Origin: Effrenium voratum | Taxonomy: Eukaryota; Sar; Dinophyceae; Suessiales; Symbiodiniaceae | Direction of reading: 5' to 3' | NCBI GenBank assembly: GCA_963377175.1 | Contig: CAUJNA010000591.1 | Location: 151,001-215,000, forward strand | DNA length: 64,000 nucleotides | In this document: piece by piece, positions 1-12,300 of the stretch | Position numbering within the stretch: position 1 is the first letter of the stretch | How the letters are laid out: every line of letters starts with the position of its first letter | Notes under the pieces: generated by a model | Database searches by the model: none | What the model was told of the DNA's origin: nothing | What the model saw: only the letters and a program-made list of their open reading frames with translations | Made by a program: the position numbers and the translations under genes

Positions 1-139
1 AGGAGTACCATGGCTGCAGGTGGAACTGGTCAAACACGTGCTTCGGGCAAAAAACAAATCGTATGTGTGCGTATGTGTGTGTGTGCTGTTGTTCCTTGAG
101 ACACGCCACTCGCAACGCTGACTCCGCCGGGTGCCGCAG

Positions 140-301
140 GTTGAGCCGGAGAAGATCGAGGAGAAGCCCTCGGAGGACTTGGCCAAGACGTCGGGCCGGG
201 CTTCCACACGTGCCTCGGAGCCGGAGCTGTGGCAGCCAAGTGCCCTGGTGATTGGGAAGCTCCAGCCGGAGGCCAAGGAGAGCGAGAAGGAGAACCAGCA
301 G
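140..301 (+). CDS. Channel exon 1 (N-terminal, acidic)
   Basis: Acceptor GCCGCAG, then 54 codons in phase 0, followed by a GC donor (GCGACG). Translation begins VEPEKIEEKPSEDLAK and ends KESEKENQQ; rich in E and K, no membrane segment. The frame meets a stop two codons past the donor, which supports the splice. Assignment to gene 1 rests only on matching phase and strand; it could instead end an upstream gene. Confidence 0.5.
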
Positions 302-3300
302 GCGACGTGATGGAAACGAGGGAAAAAGCCGGTTTTTTCCAGGCGAACAAAAACACATCGCCCCTGAAGCCGGAGTTGAAACACCTATGGCTCACATGCC
401 GTTTTTGTAAGTTTCCGTTTAAGGTTGGCCGGGTATGGTTCAAACCGATGTTTTTCCACCCTGAGGAAAGTGAGAAGCTTTTACAGGAGAAGGAGGCCGC
501 GCAGAAGCAGGCGCAGGAGGAGCGTGATGCCAAGGCGAAGATTCTGAACAAGCGGGTCAAGGAGGAGATCCAGGCAGGGTTTTGGTTACGCCACCCTTTT
601 TCTCGGGTCTCCCAAAATGATGTTCTCTTTTAAACCAAGCATGAAGCAGGATCTATGTCGCTTGGTGTACCCCCGAGTTGAACCGAGCAAACGGTTTGTA
701 CCTCACCGGGTCTTCTTAAGGCTCGCCCGTTCGCCTCGCCTGGCACGAGGTCTTCGAGTGGAAGTCGGCCTCTAAGACCTTCAGGAAGAGGCCGCCAAAG
801 GACCGGGCCCCCGCGTCACCAAAAAAAGGGGGGGTTAAGATACCAGCCATGTCGCAGCTTGGGCGGGCTGTGCCACGGTTTTTGAATGAACCGCATATGG
901 ATTCAAATGACATGCGCGTCCTCATTGTTCCGGACCCCCCAAGCTAGCGTGGCAATTGTGGAAGCAGACAAGGGACCTTTTCGAAAAGATAGTGTCCCAG
1001 AGAACAGAGATTACGTCGGTGCCCTTTCCAACCCTGCAACCAACGCGAATCGACCGGTCAAAAAGTGTCCCAGTCTTGGCATCCACTGTTAATTAGTCAT
1101 GGATCCAAGAGGAGAGTCTTCCAGTTCCTGATCCTTGTGGGCACAGTTTGGATAGAAAAACACACATTTACATGTATTTCTATACACGTACAAAGAGACA
1201 GGGAGAGAGAGAGAGAGAGATATATAAAGAGAAAGAGTAGTTAGATTTGTTGTTTCTGGGGCACTTGTGTAGCCAACAAAATAATCTCATGTTGGAGCCA
1301 GGCGGCCAACACGTTTCTCGTCTTTTTGCACCCCCAGCGTCGCTGCCAAGGTCTGTCGTCACTGTTGAATCCTATACAGCCGCCGAAGCCGGCTGGCGGA
1401 AGCTTCAAAGATAAAGAACTATAGTCGTTCTCATCTTTCTCTGTCTCTTTCCTTTTCTCTGTATCTTTGTATTGTGTAATACCGTTTCTTTCTTTCCATA
1501 TATATTTCGCTTTATCGTCTTGCTTCTTGTCGTTCTCTCGTTCCTTGCCTTGTTATCTTTCTCTTTCTCGTCTCGTTCTGTCCTTTTATCATGCTCTATT
1601 TTATTTTGCTTTCTCTGTCGCGTCTCTTTCATTTTCACTGGGGTAGACTCAGGATACATTTTACATTTTACCAGTGACCCAAAGTGAAGCAAACAATAAA
1701 ATATACATTCTATCACTAGGCCGAACTCTAATCATGTTCTCTTTATCTTTATCTTTCTGTTTGCTTTCTTTCCTGCCTGCCTGTCCGTCGGTAAGCTTCG
1801 CGTTGATCTCCTCTGTCCTCTCGCTCGCTCTGTCTCTTTCTCTTTCTATCCATCTATCCATTTGTCCATCAATCCATCTATCCATCCAGCCATCCATCCA
1901 TCCCTCCATCTATCTGTCTATCTATCTATCTATCTGTCTATCTCTCAATCTATCTAGATATCTGTTTGTTTGCCTGTCAGTCTATTTGTCTGCCTGTCTG
2001 TCTGCCTGTCTGCCTGTCTGTATGTCTGTCTGTCTGACTATTGATGTATCGATCTAGCTATCTAGCAATCGATCTATCCATGCATCTATCTAATCTATGT
2101 TGCTATCTATCTATGTATCTATTCATCTACCCCAAATACTGCATCTACCTGTCTACCTATTCATCTATCCAAAGAAAGCTACTGGATAGATAGATAATAT
2201 TGCGAGATTGATCGCTGGATGCCGATGGGTAGATAGACAGATAGAGTAATCGATAGATGCATACATAGACAGATAGACAGATAGACGGATAGATAGATAG
2301 ATAAACAGGTAGATACATAGATAGATAGATAGCTAGATAGATAGATAGATAGATACATAGATAGATAGATAGATACATAGATAGATAGATAGACACATAA
2401 TTGGATATAGATGGAAACAGATGAATTGATGCGTCTGTTTCTTTGATGGATGCTTCTGTTTATCTGCAATGCTTCGCGAGTGCGGCTGCGAAAGCGATGT
2501 GCTTGCCACGACATCTGTTCCTGACCTTGCGAAATTGCTGCCCCTGCCACGAAATCTGTGCCTGACTGCGCGAAAGTGAGGCCCTTGCCACGAAATCTGT
2601 ACATGACTTTGCAAAACCCTGCGCCTGCCGCGAAATCTGACCTTGTAGCAGTGTTACGAAATCTGCAGTGATCATGCGCTTGCCGCGACTCTGTACCTGA
2701 CCGTTCGAATGTGACTTTGTGCGAAAGCGTTGGCCCGCCAAGACGTCTGACCTTGCAACAGTGCTGCGCCTGTCACAATATGTGTACCTGCTACTAAGAT
2801 GGACTACAGAAAACAGGGTACCCTTATTCTAAACTCTCTACTGGAGAACCTAGTGCAGGATGCCTACGCCTCGCCAAAGTGTCGCGCCCGATCGCCAATC
2901 CAACATGCGCCCCATCTCCCACGTGCTGCGCCTGTCACGCAAACTGAAGTTGCGAACAGTGCCCGGGTCATGGTGCTTGGTCTGGTCTCGTTCCGAGCCA
3001 GCCAAGACGGTTTCGGCGGAAGCCGCGGCTGAGGTAGCTTTCAGCCAAGAGACGCCAACACCAGCAGAGTGTTTTGGCGATTGTGTGATCCTGCGACACA
3101 TGCCCGCATGTTTTCTCGCACACGCCCGTTCTCGCATGCGTTCATTCTCCTTCGTTTCCGGTCTTTGCCAGAGCTACCTTGCAACCAGTGTCCGTAACAC
3201 GGAGCTCCTTTTTTGAACTTCCTGTGGTTATACTTTCATTGAAGTGTGTATGTTTTCCCTCCCCCACCAAAAATGTTTTGTATTTCCTTTTAGTTTTGTT

Positions 3301-6300
3301 GGGCAGGTTTTCGTTTTTGTTCCCCTCGGCCTCTGAAGGAACAGAAGAAACGGCCCGCGAAAGCGCGTGGCTCTGCTGAACACTCGCGCCGTCTTGCAGA
3401 CGTTCCGCGCTGTGGGAACGAGGTTGGGTTTTGCTACTTCAGTGATACGGGTATGGGTCAAAATTCAACCACCATGGGACCGCAGGTTTTAGTCCATGTT
3501 TCCATTTGCCAGGGCAAGCCATTTTGGGTATACCTATTTTTGACCCACTGCCATACCAGGGAACCGTTCACCCTTAATCTTAACTGTCATTAAGGCCGAT
3601 TTCCCAGGAGAAGTGGAAAGGGAATGCGTACAACCCTCTTCAGACATAATATATATGACATGACCTCAAGCGTTTCAACGCGTGGCGAGTTCGCGCACTT
3701 TGCGGCGTCGAACTTCTTCGTGTGGTTTCCTTCTGACAAATGTGGAAGCTGGCAGGAGGGTTTTGATCCTTTTGGGGGAAGGCCCCTGTCCACTTCCATT
3801 GCTGGACAGAGGGTAATTACTCCGCATCTAGTGACCAATCCTTCGAGGATTTTGTGATACTTGGCGCAACCCAAGTCTACATACTCAAAAATGAAGCCCC
3901 GGAGGTTTCCCCTGAAGTAAGGGTTAGTTATTTGATGTTGAGTTTCTTTACAGGCCTGTTTGGATGCAGTCCCCGAAATTTTCCCGGAATTAAGGGTTTT
4001 GTTGGGACACATGCCCAGCCGCAAGCAAAACCCGGGTGGCTGAAGGATAGTAAGGGGCAATCCCAACCATAAATAGCTGCGGCCGCCTTCTTACTTCTTT
4101 ACATGGTTCTGCAGGGCTCCTTAAAAGTTACATTTTGCAACCATTTGAAACATGTTGCTTTTTTCCACCAAAACAAAGGGACACCACCATTTACAAGTTG
4201 CAATTTTCAGGTGAATAATGTAAGGATCCCTTCACTGGGTAGATTCTAACACCTTCGTTTTGGTTCTGACTCAGAGCGCTCTTCGGGCTCCATGTGGCCT
4301 CCCAGCGTGCCAGACCCGGTTTCCTGGGCTTAGATGGTCGGGGTTCCGCGGAACACCCGAATAATTCGTGCCCCAGATCCCCCAAGTGACCACGACCCAT
4401 ATAAGGAGTTGACCTGCCTCCCCCCCAAAAAAAAAACATGAGAAAGAAAAAGCATGACCCCGTGGGCGTTTTCGTGCGCCAAGCTGGCGTTTTCGGTGCG
4501 TCCTGGCAACGCCGAGGCTCGGAGATGGCAGAGGAAGACATGGTGAGCCTGGGCTCGAGGTTTAGGTTTCTTCCGCTGAATCAAGACTTGAAACCCAAGC
4601 GCTTATAGCTGTTGGGGGGGAAACCCCTTTACGAAACAGCTAGGTTTTTCAGCTGCTTGCTTTTCGGGTGAGTTGATGAAACAGGTATCCGCTCCCAGAA
4701 AGAGCTGTCCGTGTTTGAAGAAACGTTTACAACCCTAGTCTTAGGCTTTTCGTTGAAAGGTCAAGTAGGGTCTATATGTCAGTACCTCACATCAAATGTA
4801 AAGATGTTGCTTCTGCAGGTCGAGTCTCTCCTTATCTTCCCGTCTGAACTTCAGACTCGAGTATCATTTTGTTGGAGAACAAGTCTGAACCTTGTTCGAC
4901 CAATCCACTCAGGAAGTGAGAGAACTTCAGCATGTGGATGTGTCTCAAATTGAGGGACAGGTGTCTATGCAAACCTTAAGGGGGTTGCCTGAAAGAAGAC
5001 GCACCCATGTACCATCTCAGGTGTCCAAAGGCAATCTTCAATCCTTGCCTGTTGCAAAAGGGGTCCCCAAGGATCGTGGTTTCCGAATCAGCATTACGGA
5101 TTAGTTTGTTTGTTTGTTTGTTTGTTTGTTTGTTTGTTTTTGTTTTTGTTTTTGGATTACTTCTGAGCTAGTTTTCGACAGTCCATGGTTCTCAGTTTAT
5201 GTGGGTGGTCGAGGTTTCATCATGTCAGGTGTTTTTCCAGCCCTACTCCCTGCACCGATGCTAAGGGGCGCCCTGACGGGGAACGGCGAGGTGTGCCTCA
5301 CGAAGCGACTTGAGCTGGCCAGAGCGAAGCACGAGAGGAACCAGAGCCTCAACGAATCGATGGCGCGGTGATGGCTTGCTGTTGTTTTTGGGACTTCGGA
5401 CTTGGCAGCCCTTTTTTAGAGTTGTTTTTGTGGGGGCATTCTGTTTTGTTTCTCGGGGGGGGGGGGACTTGGTGGCAGCCCTTTTTTGTTTTTTTGTTGG
5501 CTTCTGTGCCGCTTCAGGGCCAGTTTCCTTTGATTGTGTTTGTTTTTGATTTCTCAGTCCAACACAAAAGCCAACCAGCCGGCCAATTTTTGTCTAGGCT
5601 GCGTGTTGCAGGCTTCCGCGCAACCGAAGAAATGAGTGGAACAAATGGGCCCATGGGCCCAGGGTCTTCCGGGGGTTGTGATTGGCCTTGAAGCGCGAGC
5701 GAATGTAAACAGACATCGTCACATAACTGCAGTATGGGTTTGTCACAAAGCTGCGCAGTTTGGCGTAACAGTTGTTAGCTTCTGCCCAGCTAACAAGGCA
5801 AGCAAAATGGGGTCGGAATCCGGAGACTTTCTTCGTCGCCGAAGGTTCGCTTTGAAAACCATGTTGTTGTCTGCCTGTCTCTCAAAGTATAGGGAGCTGA
5901 CTTCCAAGAAAGATGCCCCTCGTGGAACATAGCAGATATACACAGCTGCGAAGAAACTTGTTACGAAGATGGTCCTAGAGAGAAGACAGACAGACAATAC
6001 GGTGCTAAGGTCTCCATGAACTTCAGAAACATTGGAGCGCTTAAGTGGGCTTCGGGCACGTGGGACTGTGGAGCTTCCGAAGACCATCCCAAGTAAAGCC
6101 TGGCTTCCCATTCTCCTCCCGAGGAACGCCTCGCTGAAGAAGCGGGCGGAGCAGTTTCTGAAGTTCATCTTTGGCAGGAGGGATCGACCCGTTCGACCCG
6201 CCTGCGGGGCCTAAGGCCTACAAAGGGATGTTGGGATGTGTTTGAAATCATATTTTGCGGAGTCCCACAAACATGCAAACCACTTTTAACGTTTAAGTCT

Positions 6301-9300
6301 TCCTATGGCTTTCAGGAATACAGGCATAGAAGCCGAGAAAGACATTTGTTTGCCCATTTTCCCAGTGCCCGTCTCCAGCTGTCGAGGGGCGAGGACGACG
6401 AGGATGTGAAGGCCTCGGAGCTGTCGTGGCTGATCTTCGAGACCGTGGCGGCCTTTATGATCCTCGCCCCACGGCTGGGAACGGCGCATTTCCGTCGCGG
6501 GGAGCGTTGGCCGGTGAAGGGGGACCCTGAAACATCTGTTCGATGTTTGTTGTTTTTTTTTTTCCCCTTTGAACTGTTTTTTTTTTTCTCGCCTCAATAA
6601 GTCAGAGAAACTCTTTGTGAGTACTGGTTCATGTTGTGGAGGCGGATCACTTTTGAGAGAAGCACCCATCTAGATGGTCGCCAAAGACGCTGCAGTAGGG
6701 ATGGATGAAAGCCTGTGAATACTTGTTGATAAACCACTTTCAACAGAGTGGATTTTGCTCATCCACAGCAGCGGGGCTATGGAGAGGGGGCCATCAAACC
6801 AGGGTAAGCACCTCAAGACCTTGCTAAGGCTTTGACAGGTGGACAGCACCCCAGAGCCGCCCTGGAGGCCCATAATGAGAGCATGGGCCGTGGAGTGGAT
6901 GACTTGGTCCTCTGAGCTCGCTCCCCTAAAGCTTGTCTGGGGGCCTTGTGAGGTCTCCTGAACCCACACCGAAGTGTGTCCCACACCAAAGACCGGGAGC
7001 CTGAACTACGGTTCCAAGAGCACGATTTGAAGTCTGTTACAAGGACTCCCAGCAGACGAATGTATCCCGACTTTGTGGAGCCAAACCTCCTTTTTGGGCC
7101 TCAATATTGAAGTATAGTACATGGCTTCGGGGTTCTGACATTTTCCTTCATGACCGGAAGGAGCCCAAAACATGATGCTCTTTAAACTGTTCCTTCGTCA
7201 GCCCACTGCCCAACCTTTTGGTTGTCCTACTCTTGCACATGTTTAGTGTTCCCGGCTCAAAAGTCAAATTCATTGCCCGTGAGAACTTGGTCCCGAAAGG
7301 GGATCCCAAATTTAATTTGATTTTGCGGGAACGGATCCAATCAAGTTGCCTGATTCCTCCAGACCTCGAGGGCTGGTTTTAATTTGGCCAAAAATGTTAT
7401 CAGGAACTGGAATACATGCCCGGTGGACAATCCCCGTAGGATGACCAAAAGAGTCCCCAATTCAATTCATAGCCATTTGAATGCTTCTCGAAATGGATTT
7501 CGGACCCGTTTTTAGTTGGAATAGGGGAAATAAACTGGAAACTGTTGCCGGAAATGGACTTAACATGGGGGGGCTCCAATCCACATGAAGGGCTCACTCC
7601 AAAGTTCAAGATAATTTTCCTAAGACCCCCTGGTGAGTTCCATGAACAGAGGCGAGTCATTTTACTCCTTTCGCCGAGGCCAACTCCTTTCTACTGGGGA
7701 TCGAGGCCCAGCCGCTTGGAGAAATCTCATCAAGCGCATGGCGCGGAACCACCGGATTCGCTGCGTGTTTCGTTTCCGTTGGCTTAGGCAGACTATTGGA
7801 AGGAGCACGCAAAGCATGGGATGAAGTTTACTCCAGTTTGGGTGCTTGTTGAGTTGCCTCTCCAAGTATGGTTGAAGAAGCTGCCGCTTCATGTTGTTTG
7901 TGTGCCTGGGTAGGTCCAATGCCGCTTGCATTGGGGTTTGGAGTTGGATACTTCCTAGCAGGTTCAAGTTAGGTGCGGGTTTGTTCGTGTGGATGCTGTG
8001 TGCCGTTGGGATTTGCAGGTCGTGAAACACTGTGTTTCTCCTCCCATTTGTTTTGTGTTCGATTCAGACATCTCGCATTTGGCACATGTGGGGGTCTCGT
8101 CATGTTCAAAATGTCTCGTCCCGGGTCTCGTCCGGGGCATGACAACAAGGCTTTTATTGTACCATAGACTTGCCTGCCATGGCTTGTGCTTTGGCCAGCT
8201 TCAGCCTACTTATTCCGCCGGATGTTGAAATTGGGTAGGGCAAATGCCGGGCGCGAGCTTTGAAAGGTAGCCTTTTGAGAAGACAACCATGCGTGTTTTT
8301 GCGGTTTTCGGGCAATGCGCCAAGTTGGTGCAACATTGTCGCATACTGCGTTGCATGGGATTTGCTTCCAGGCTGAACAACTATGGGCTTCTTTTTGGCA
8401 GTGACTTGATTTCCATATCGTGTTTTGAATCTTGACGGATTTGTTTACAACATATTTTCACTGAATTGACGTGTGGGCAAAAATATTGGCGGTGGCTTTT
8501 TGACTTCGCGGATAGACTCCGCTCCATGCGGGGTAAAGTCGCCACACATCAGTGGCGGTGACTTCGACGATTCTTTCGCACATCTTCGCACAATGCGGGT
8601 TTTCACTTCATAGCCAGGGCGGTTCAGAGTTCCCGTGCCTCGACTTCGAGCATGGTGAAGGTTCCACCTGGTCCTTGGTGTCCCTTCTCCCCGGAGCGCA
8701 GGTTGGTGAGTTGGGGAAACATCCCCCAGATCTTGAAAAGTCTGGGCCGAAAGATGCCGAAACGTGGCACACCGATACTTCCTTTGCGAGCCCCCCCGCA
8801 CTTCATGAGCTTATTTTACAGCTTAGCTGCAATTATGAACATGTCCAAGACTCAGTTAACTTGACCTTCATGAATATTTGACGAGCAGATAGAGTTTCGA
8901 TACCTTCAACAACGCTATATAAGTGGTCCCGTGAATCTTAAGCAAAGCAGTGTAACATGTGGTATGCCTTCACAACGCTTTTCAGAGCCGAAAAGCAAAC
9001 ATTTCGTGGGATAGCTTGAAGCACAGCATAGCACAGTAAGTTGCATATGGAACCCGCCTACAGAAAACAAAAAGAGGGCCTCACATAGGGAGCCCTCCCT
9101 CACATACAGTATTCAGAGAACCCTCCCCACAGATTGAAATATTGAACCCGCCTATATTGTCTTTGGTGCATTTTGCTTGAATGTTAGGACTTCAACTTTT
9201 TGCCAACTAATGGGTTCGCCGTTAAACCTACTAAAAGCTAAACTTTTAGCAGGGGAGCAGATTTCGCAACCGAGTTGTTTGGAGTCTCACAAGAGCTGCG

Positions 9301-12300
9301 CTGAACCGTTGAGGTATTTGTCTACGCAGCTTTCGAGCTCCGCGACGCTGATCGCCTTCAGCGTGCTCTTCAGCCCTTCGGACCGTTGAAACGTCGCGCG
9401 TCCGCGGAGATTCGCGAATCGCGGACTGAACTCGTTAGCACATGGAAGGCACGGCGAACCCTGAACAAAGGCAAGGCAAACTAACCCCCTCAAAATGGAG
9501 AAAGGGTTTGCTGTTTGGGGTTTGCTGTTTGGGGTTTGTTTTTGGTCTGTTTTTTTTTCTGAGATTTTCATCACCCGAGGTCTGTTGGAAAAACCGGGCC
9601 GAACCCCAAACCTGCGAGTTCTCACTGCATGAACATGTCCCTGGGTTTTTGAGAGCTGAACGGCCCCTTTCCACAAGATCTTCAAACCATGTTTCATTTC
9701 TCGCATGGCCGAGCTCGGTCCCAAAATGCCGGCAATCTTGCGGTTTGACACTGTTTCCGCGGCTCCGAAATGCTCCCCTTAGGGCACATGTGGAACCCCT
9801 CTTGATGTTGGTTGCGCTCGTATGTTTGCACCAGGGATCAAACGGCGATGAGTTTGCTTTTGAAGAAAACCAGCCCTGCGGGAGTTGAGCTAGAGGCGTT
9901 TCCTTCCAAAGACTCAAACCGAGGTTTCCAATTTCCAACAAAGATTGAAGTTGAATGTTGCCATTCCTTGCCGGTGTTCATCCCCAAACAACACGGCTGT
10001 GTGCTGTTTCGGGCGCATCCATGGCTGTCGGCTCGCGCGCGCCTCGCGCTCGGTGACCGAGTCACCGAGTCACCGAGTCACCGAGTCACCGAGTCACCGA
10101 GTCACCGAGGCGTTTGGTTCATGGTGGAGGCCGAGCCGCAACCGTGAAATGTGGCTGTGGGTCAAACACATGGTACACAAATGGCACCTTGGTAAATGGA
10201 ACCAAAGACTACAACCTGGGTGACTCTGGCTCTTTCATTTTGAGCCACAACCATGTTGGGTTCCTGGTTTCTTGGTGGCTAGCCATCCGGTTCCTGAGCC
10301 CTGCTAAAAGGTTCAACCTTTTAGTAAGGGATCTGAGCACAGCTCAGGTTCGTACGGACGGGTGTTGTTTGCTGCTCCTTTGATCAGCCACTCTGTTGCC
10401 CAGTGACGCCCTTTTTTCCTGTTTTTCCCCTTTAAACTCAACCAACCAAAAAAAGATGCCCTTTTTTCCCATGGCCACTGGGCATCTCAGACTCCAACTC
10501 GAAGAAACAGGGTGCACCCAGTTTTCCCAATTAAAAGTTTTGAGCGTCACATGCTGGAAGATCCAAATCGGGGTAAGTTCCCTTTTAGTTGGGTGATGAT
10601 CAAGATGAAGTATTGGTGACTACTAAAGTGCGAATAGGTGAACGCGTTGCTTTGCTGCTCATGCGCTAATGGTTGCCGCAGTCTGGAAACCGTCTTGTTA
10701 TGTCAATGGTTGCCATTTGAGATGCTGCAGTTCCAGTGAGTGGAGACACTCGCATAAAGGGGTTGCAGTCAGAAGAGCTCTTTGGTTTGATGGTTGGACG
10801 CCAGCCATAGCTTTGTGGGCCTTCCGGATAGTCAATCTCAACTTGGTTTGACACATGGATACATGAGCATTTCTCCTTGAGGTGATGCCATATGTTTCTT
10901 TTGCCAATCTCGAGCATGCCACGCCAAAGGCAAATTGATTTCTTAACAGAAGGAAGAGGAGATCACTCCAAGTGGTCAAGGCAGAGATTCAGCAGAATAG
11001 TTTCCGGTGGGGAGGCCAGTGATCGATTTCCGTGGCATGGGTCAAAATTCCACAGGGTTTAGTCCATGTTTCCATTTGCCAGGGCAAGCCATTTTGGGGT
11101 TACCCTATTTTTGACCCACAGCCATTTGATCTCATCCAAAGCCGCGGCTACGAAGGCGTACCTCGAGCGTCGTTTCGCGGCGCAGGTGCTGATCCGATTG
11201 AAGGCCTTGGGCGTGCATGTCTACTTCCTGGGGGAGGATAAAGCCTGGAACCTTTGTGACGTCATGCTGGCACCTTGTCTTGTCTCGGTTTTTGTGCGTC
11301 TCCGGAAAGCCCATGGCCCTTTCGCGCGCGCACGCAAAGAGGAGGGGGTGTCTTGTTTGAATGGAGGATTTGCTAGGGCGCTTGCTGGTTTCCTTCCAAG
11401 ATGCACATCAGGTAAAGGAGGGTTTTCCTCCATTTGGGCAACGCACGTGGAAGTCTGGGGAGTGTTCCGGGTTCGGTCCTTTTCAGTGCCTCTCGGTCGT
11501 CTTCTAGTCACATCTCCTCCAAAGGTCCCCTTTCGGACCCACAAATCGGCAATGTTTATATGAGACATTTGAGCACTTATTGCCGCATTCTAAGTCAAGA
11601 GTGGCGGGCTTTGCAAAGCCTCTATACTGGGACCTTTATTGTACAGTGAACGAAATGGATGTACGGCCCCGGTTCTAAACACGAAACAAGCACCAATTGA
11701 ACGCTGTAGTTTTTGGCGTTCAGCTAGGGGAGCTCGTGGATGAGCCTTTGCTAAATTTTGCAATGGGAAGGGGGGAGTGGCTCACGGTGATTGCGCTCCT
11801 ATGGCTGAGAGCTCTGTTGGTGGACCCTCTTCTTCCTTTGAGTACTGAGGCGCAGCTTCTTCTCGGGTTTGGTGTCTGATTTGGTGTGTTGATAGGTGAG
11901 GCTCACGACGCACGCCATCGACATAGAGGCGATCACTTTTGGCTCTTGCTATCGCCTCTGAGAGTGGGGCAAGGGAGAGATCCTCTAGCAGCAAGAAGAG
12001 GAAGAGCCAAGAGGAGCTGCAGCAAGGCTCAGGAGCGGAGGGCGGAGAAGTCAGAAATCACCGCCAGCGAGACCGAGGAGCTCATGTCGGGGGAAAATCT
12101 CCTGAGCTGGAGAAGGAAGACGTTGTCCTGGACAAGATCATCAAGCAACAGGGGAGTCCGACACCGTTGAGGCGTTTGGGGAAGCGACAAAGCCGGCGCA
12201 AAGTGAGTGAAACAGCAGACTATGACCACCCCCCCTCGCCTGTAGAGTCTGTAGAGCATCTCGATCAGCCGCACTGAGCCGGCCGGCCCCTTCAGTCACG

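Larger units (their letters stand above)
785..2879. repeat. Intron/intergenic DNA dominated by microsatellites
   Basis: Holds (GA)n at about 1203-1235, CTTT/CTCT-rich DNA at 1405-1690, CTAT/CCAT/CTGT tetranucleotide repeats at about 1800-2165, and (GATA)n at 2177-2400. Part of 785-947 is open in frame with exon 3 up to a stop. Confidence 0.85.
2949..5265. other. Long intron with repeat copies
   Basis: Contains a family-2 copy (3451-3555), a family-7 copy (4025-4111), a family-6 copy (4112-4240) and a (TTTG)n run at 5104-5150. An isolated start at 4524 (MAEEDMVSLGSRF) and an open frame at 3624-3857 have no other support. Confidence 0.7.
9373..11141. other. Intron of gene 1 with a repeat cluster
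   Basis: Contains an 8-bp tandem array (10053-10108), then copies of families 3 (10148-10255), 5 (10262-10352) and 4 (10394-10490) in close succession, and a family-2 copy at 11034-11126. Confidence 0.75.

Noticed and set aside
750..947. Terminal exon ending ...RVLIVPDPPS and a stop
   Set aside because: Possible, but the sequence after 784 loses the codon bias, and a GA donor at 785 gives a phase that fits exon 4. Kept only as an alternative.
1661..2614. Several 80-140 codon frames rich in SIYLSIYL or similar
   Set aside because: Artefacts of CTAT/GATA arrays.
10053..10108. GTCACCGA array as a CRISPR-like or protein-coding repeat
   Set aside because: No spacers and lies in an intron; simple tandem repeat.
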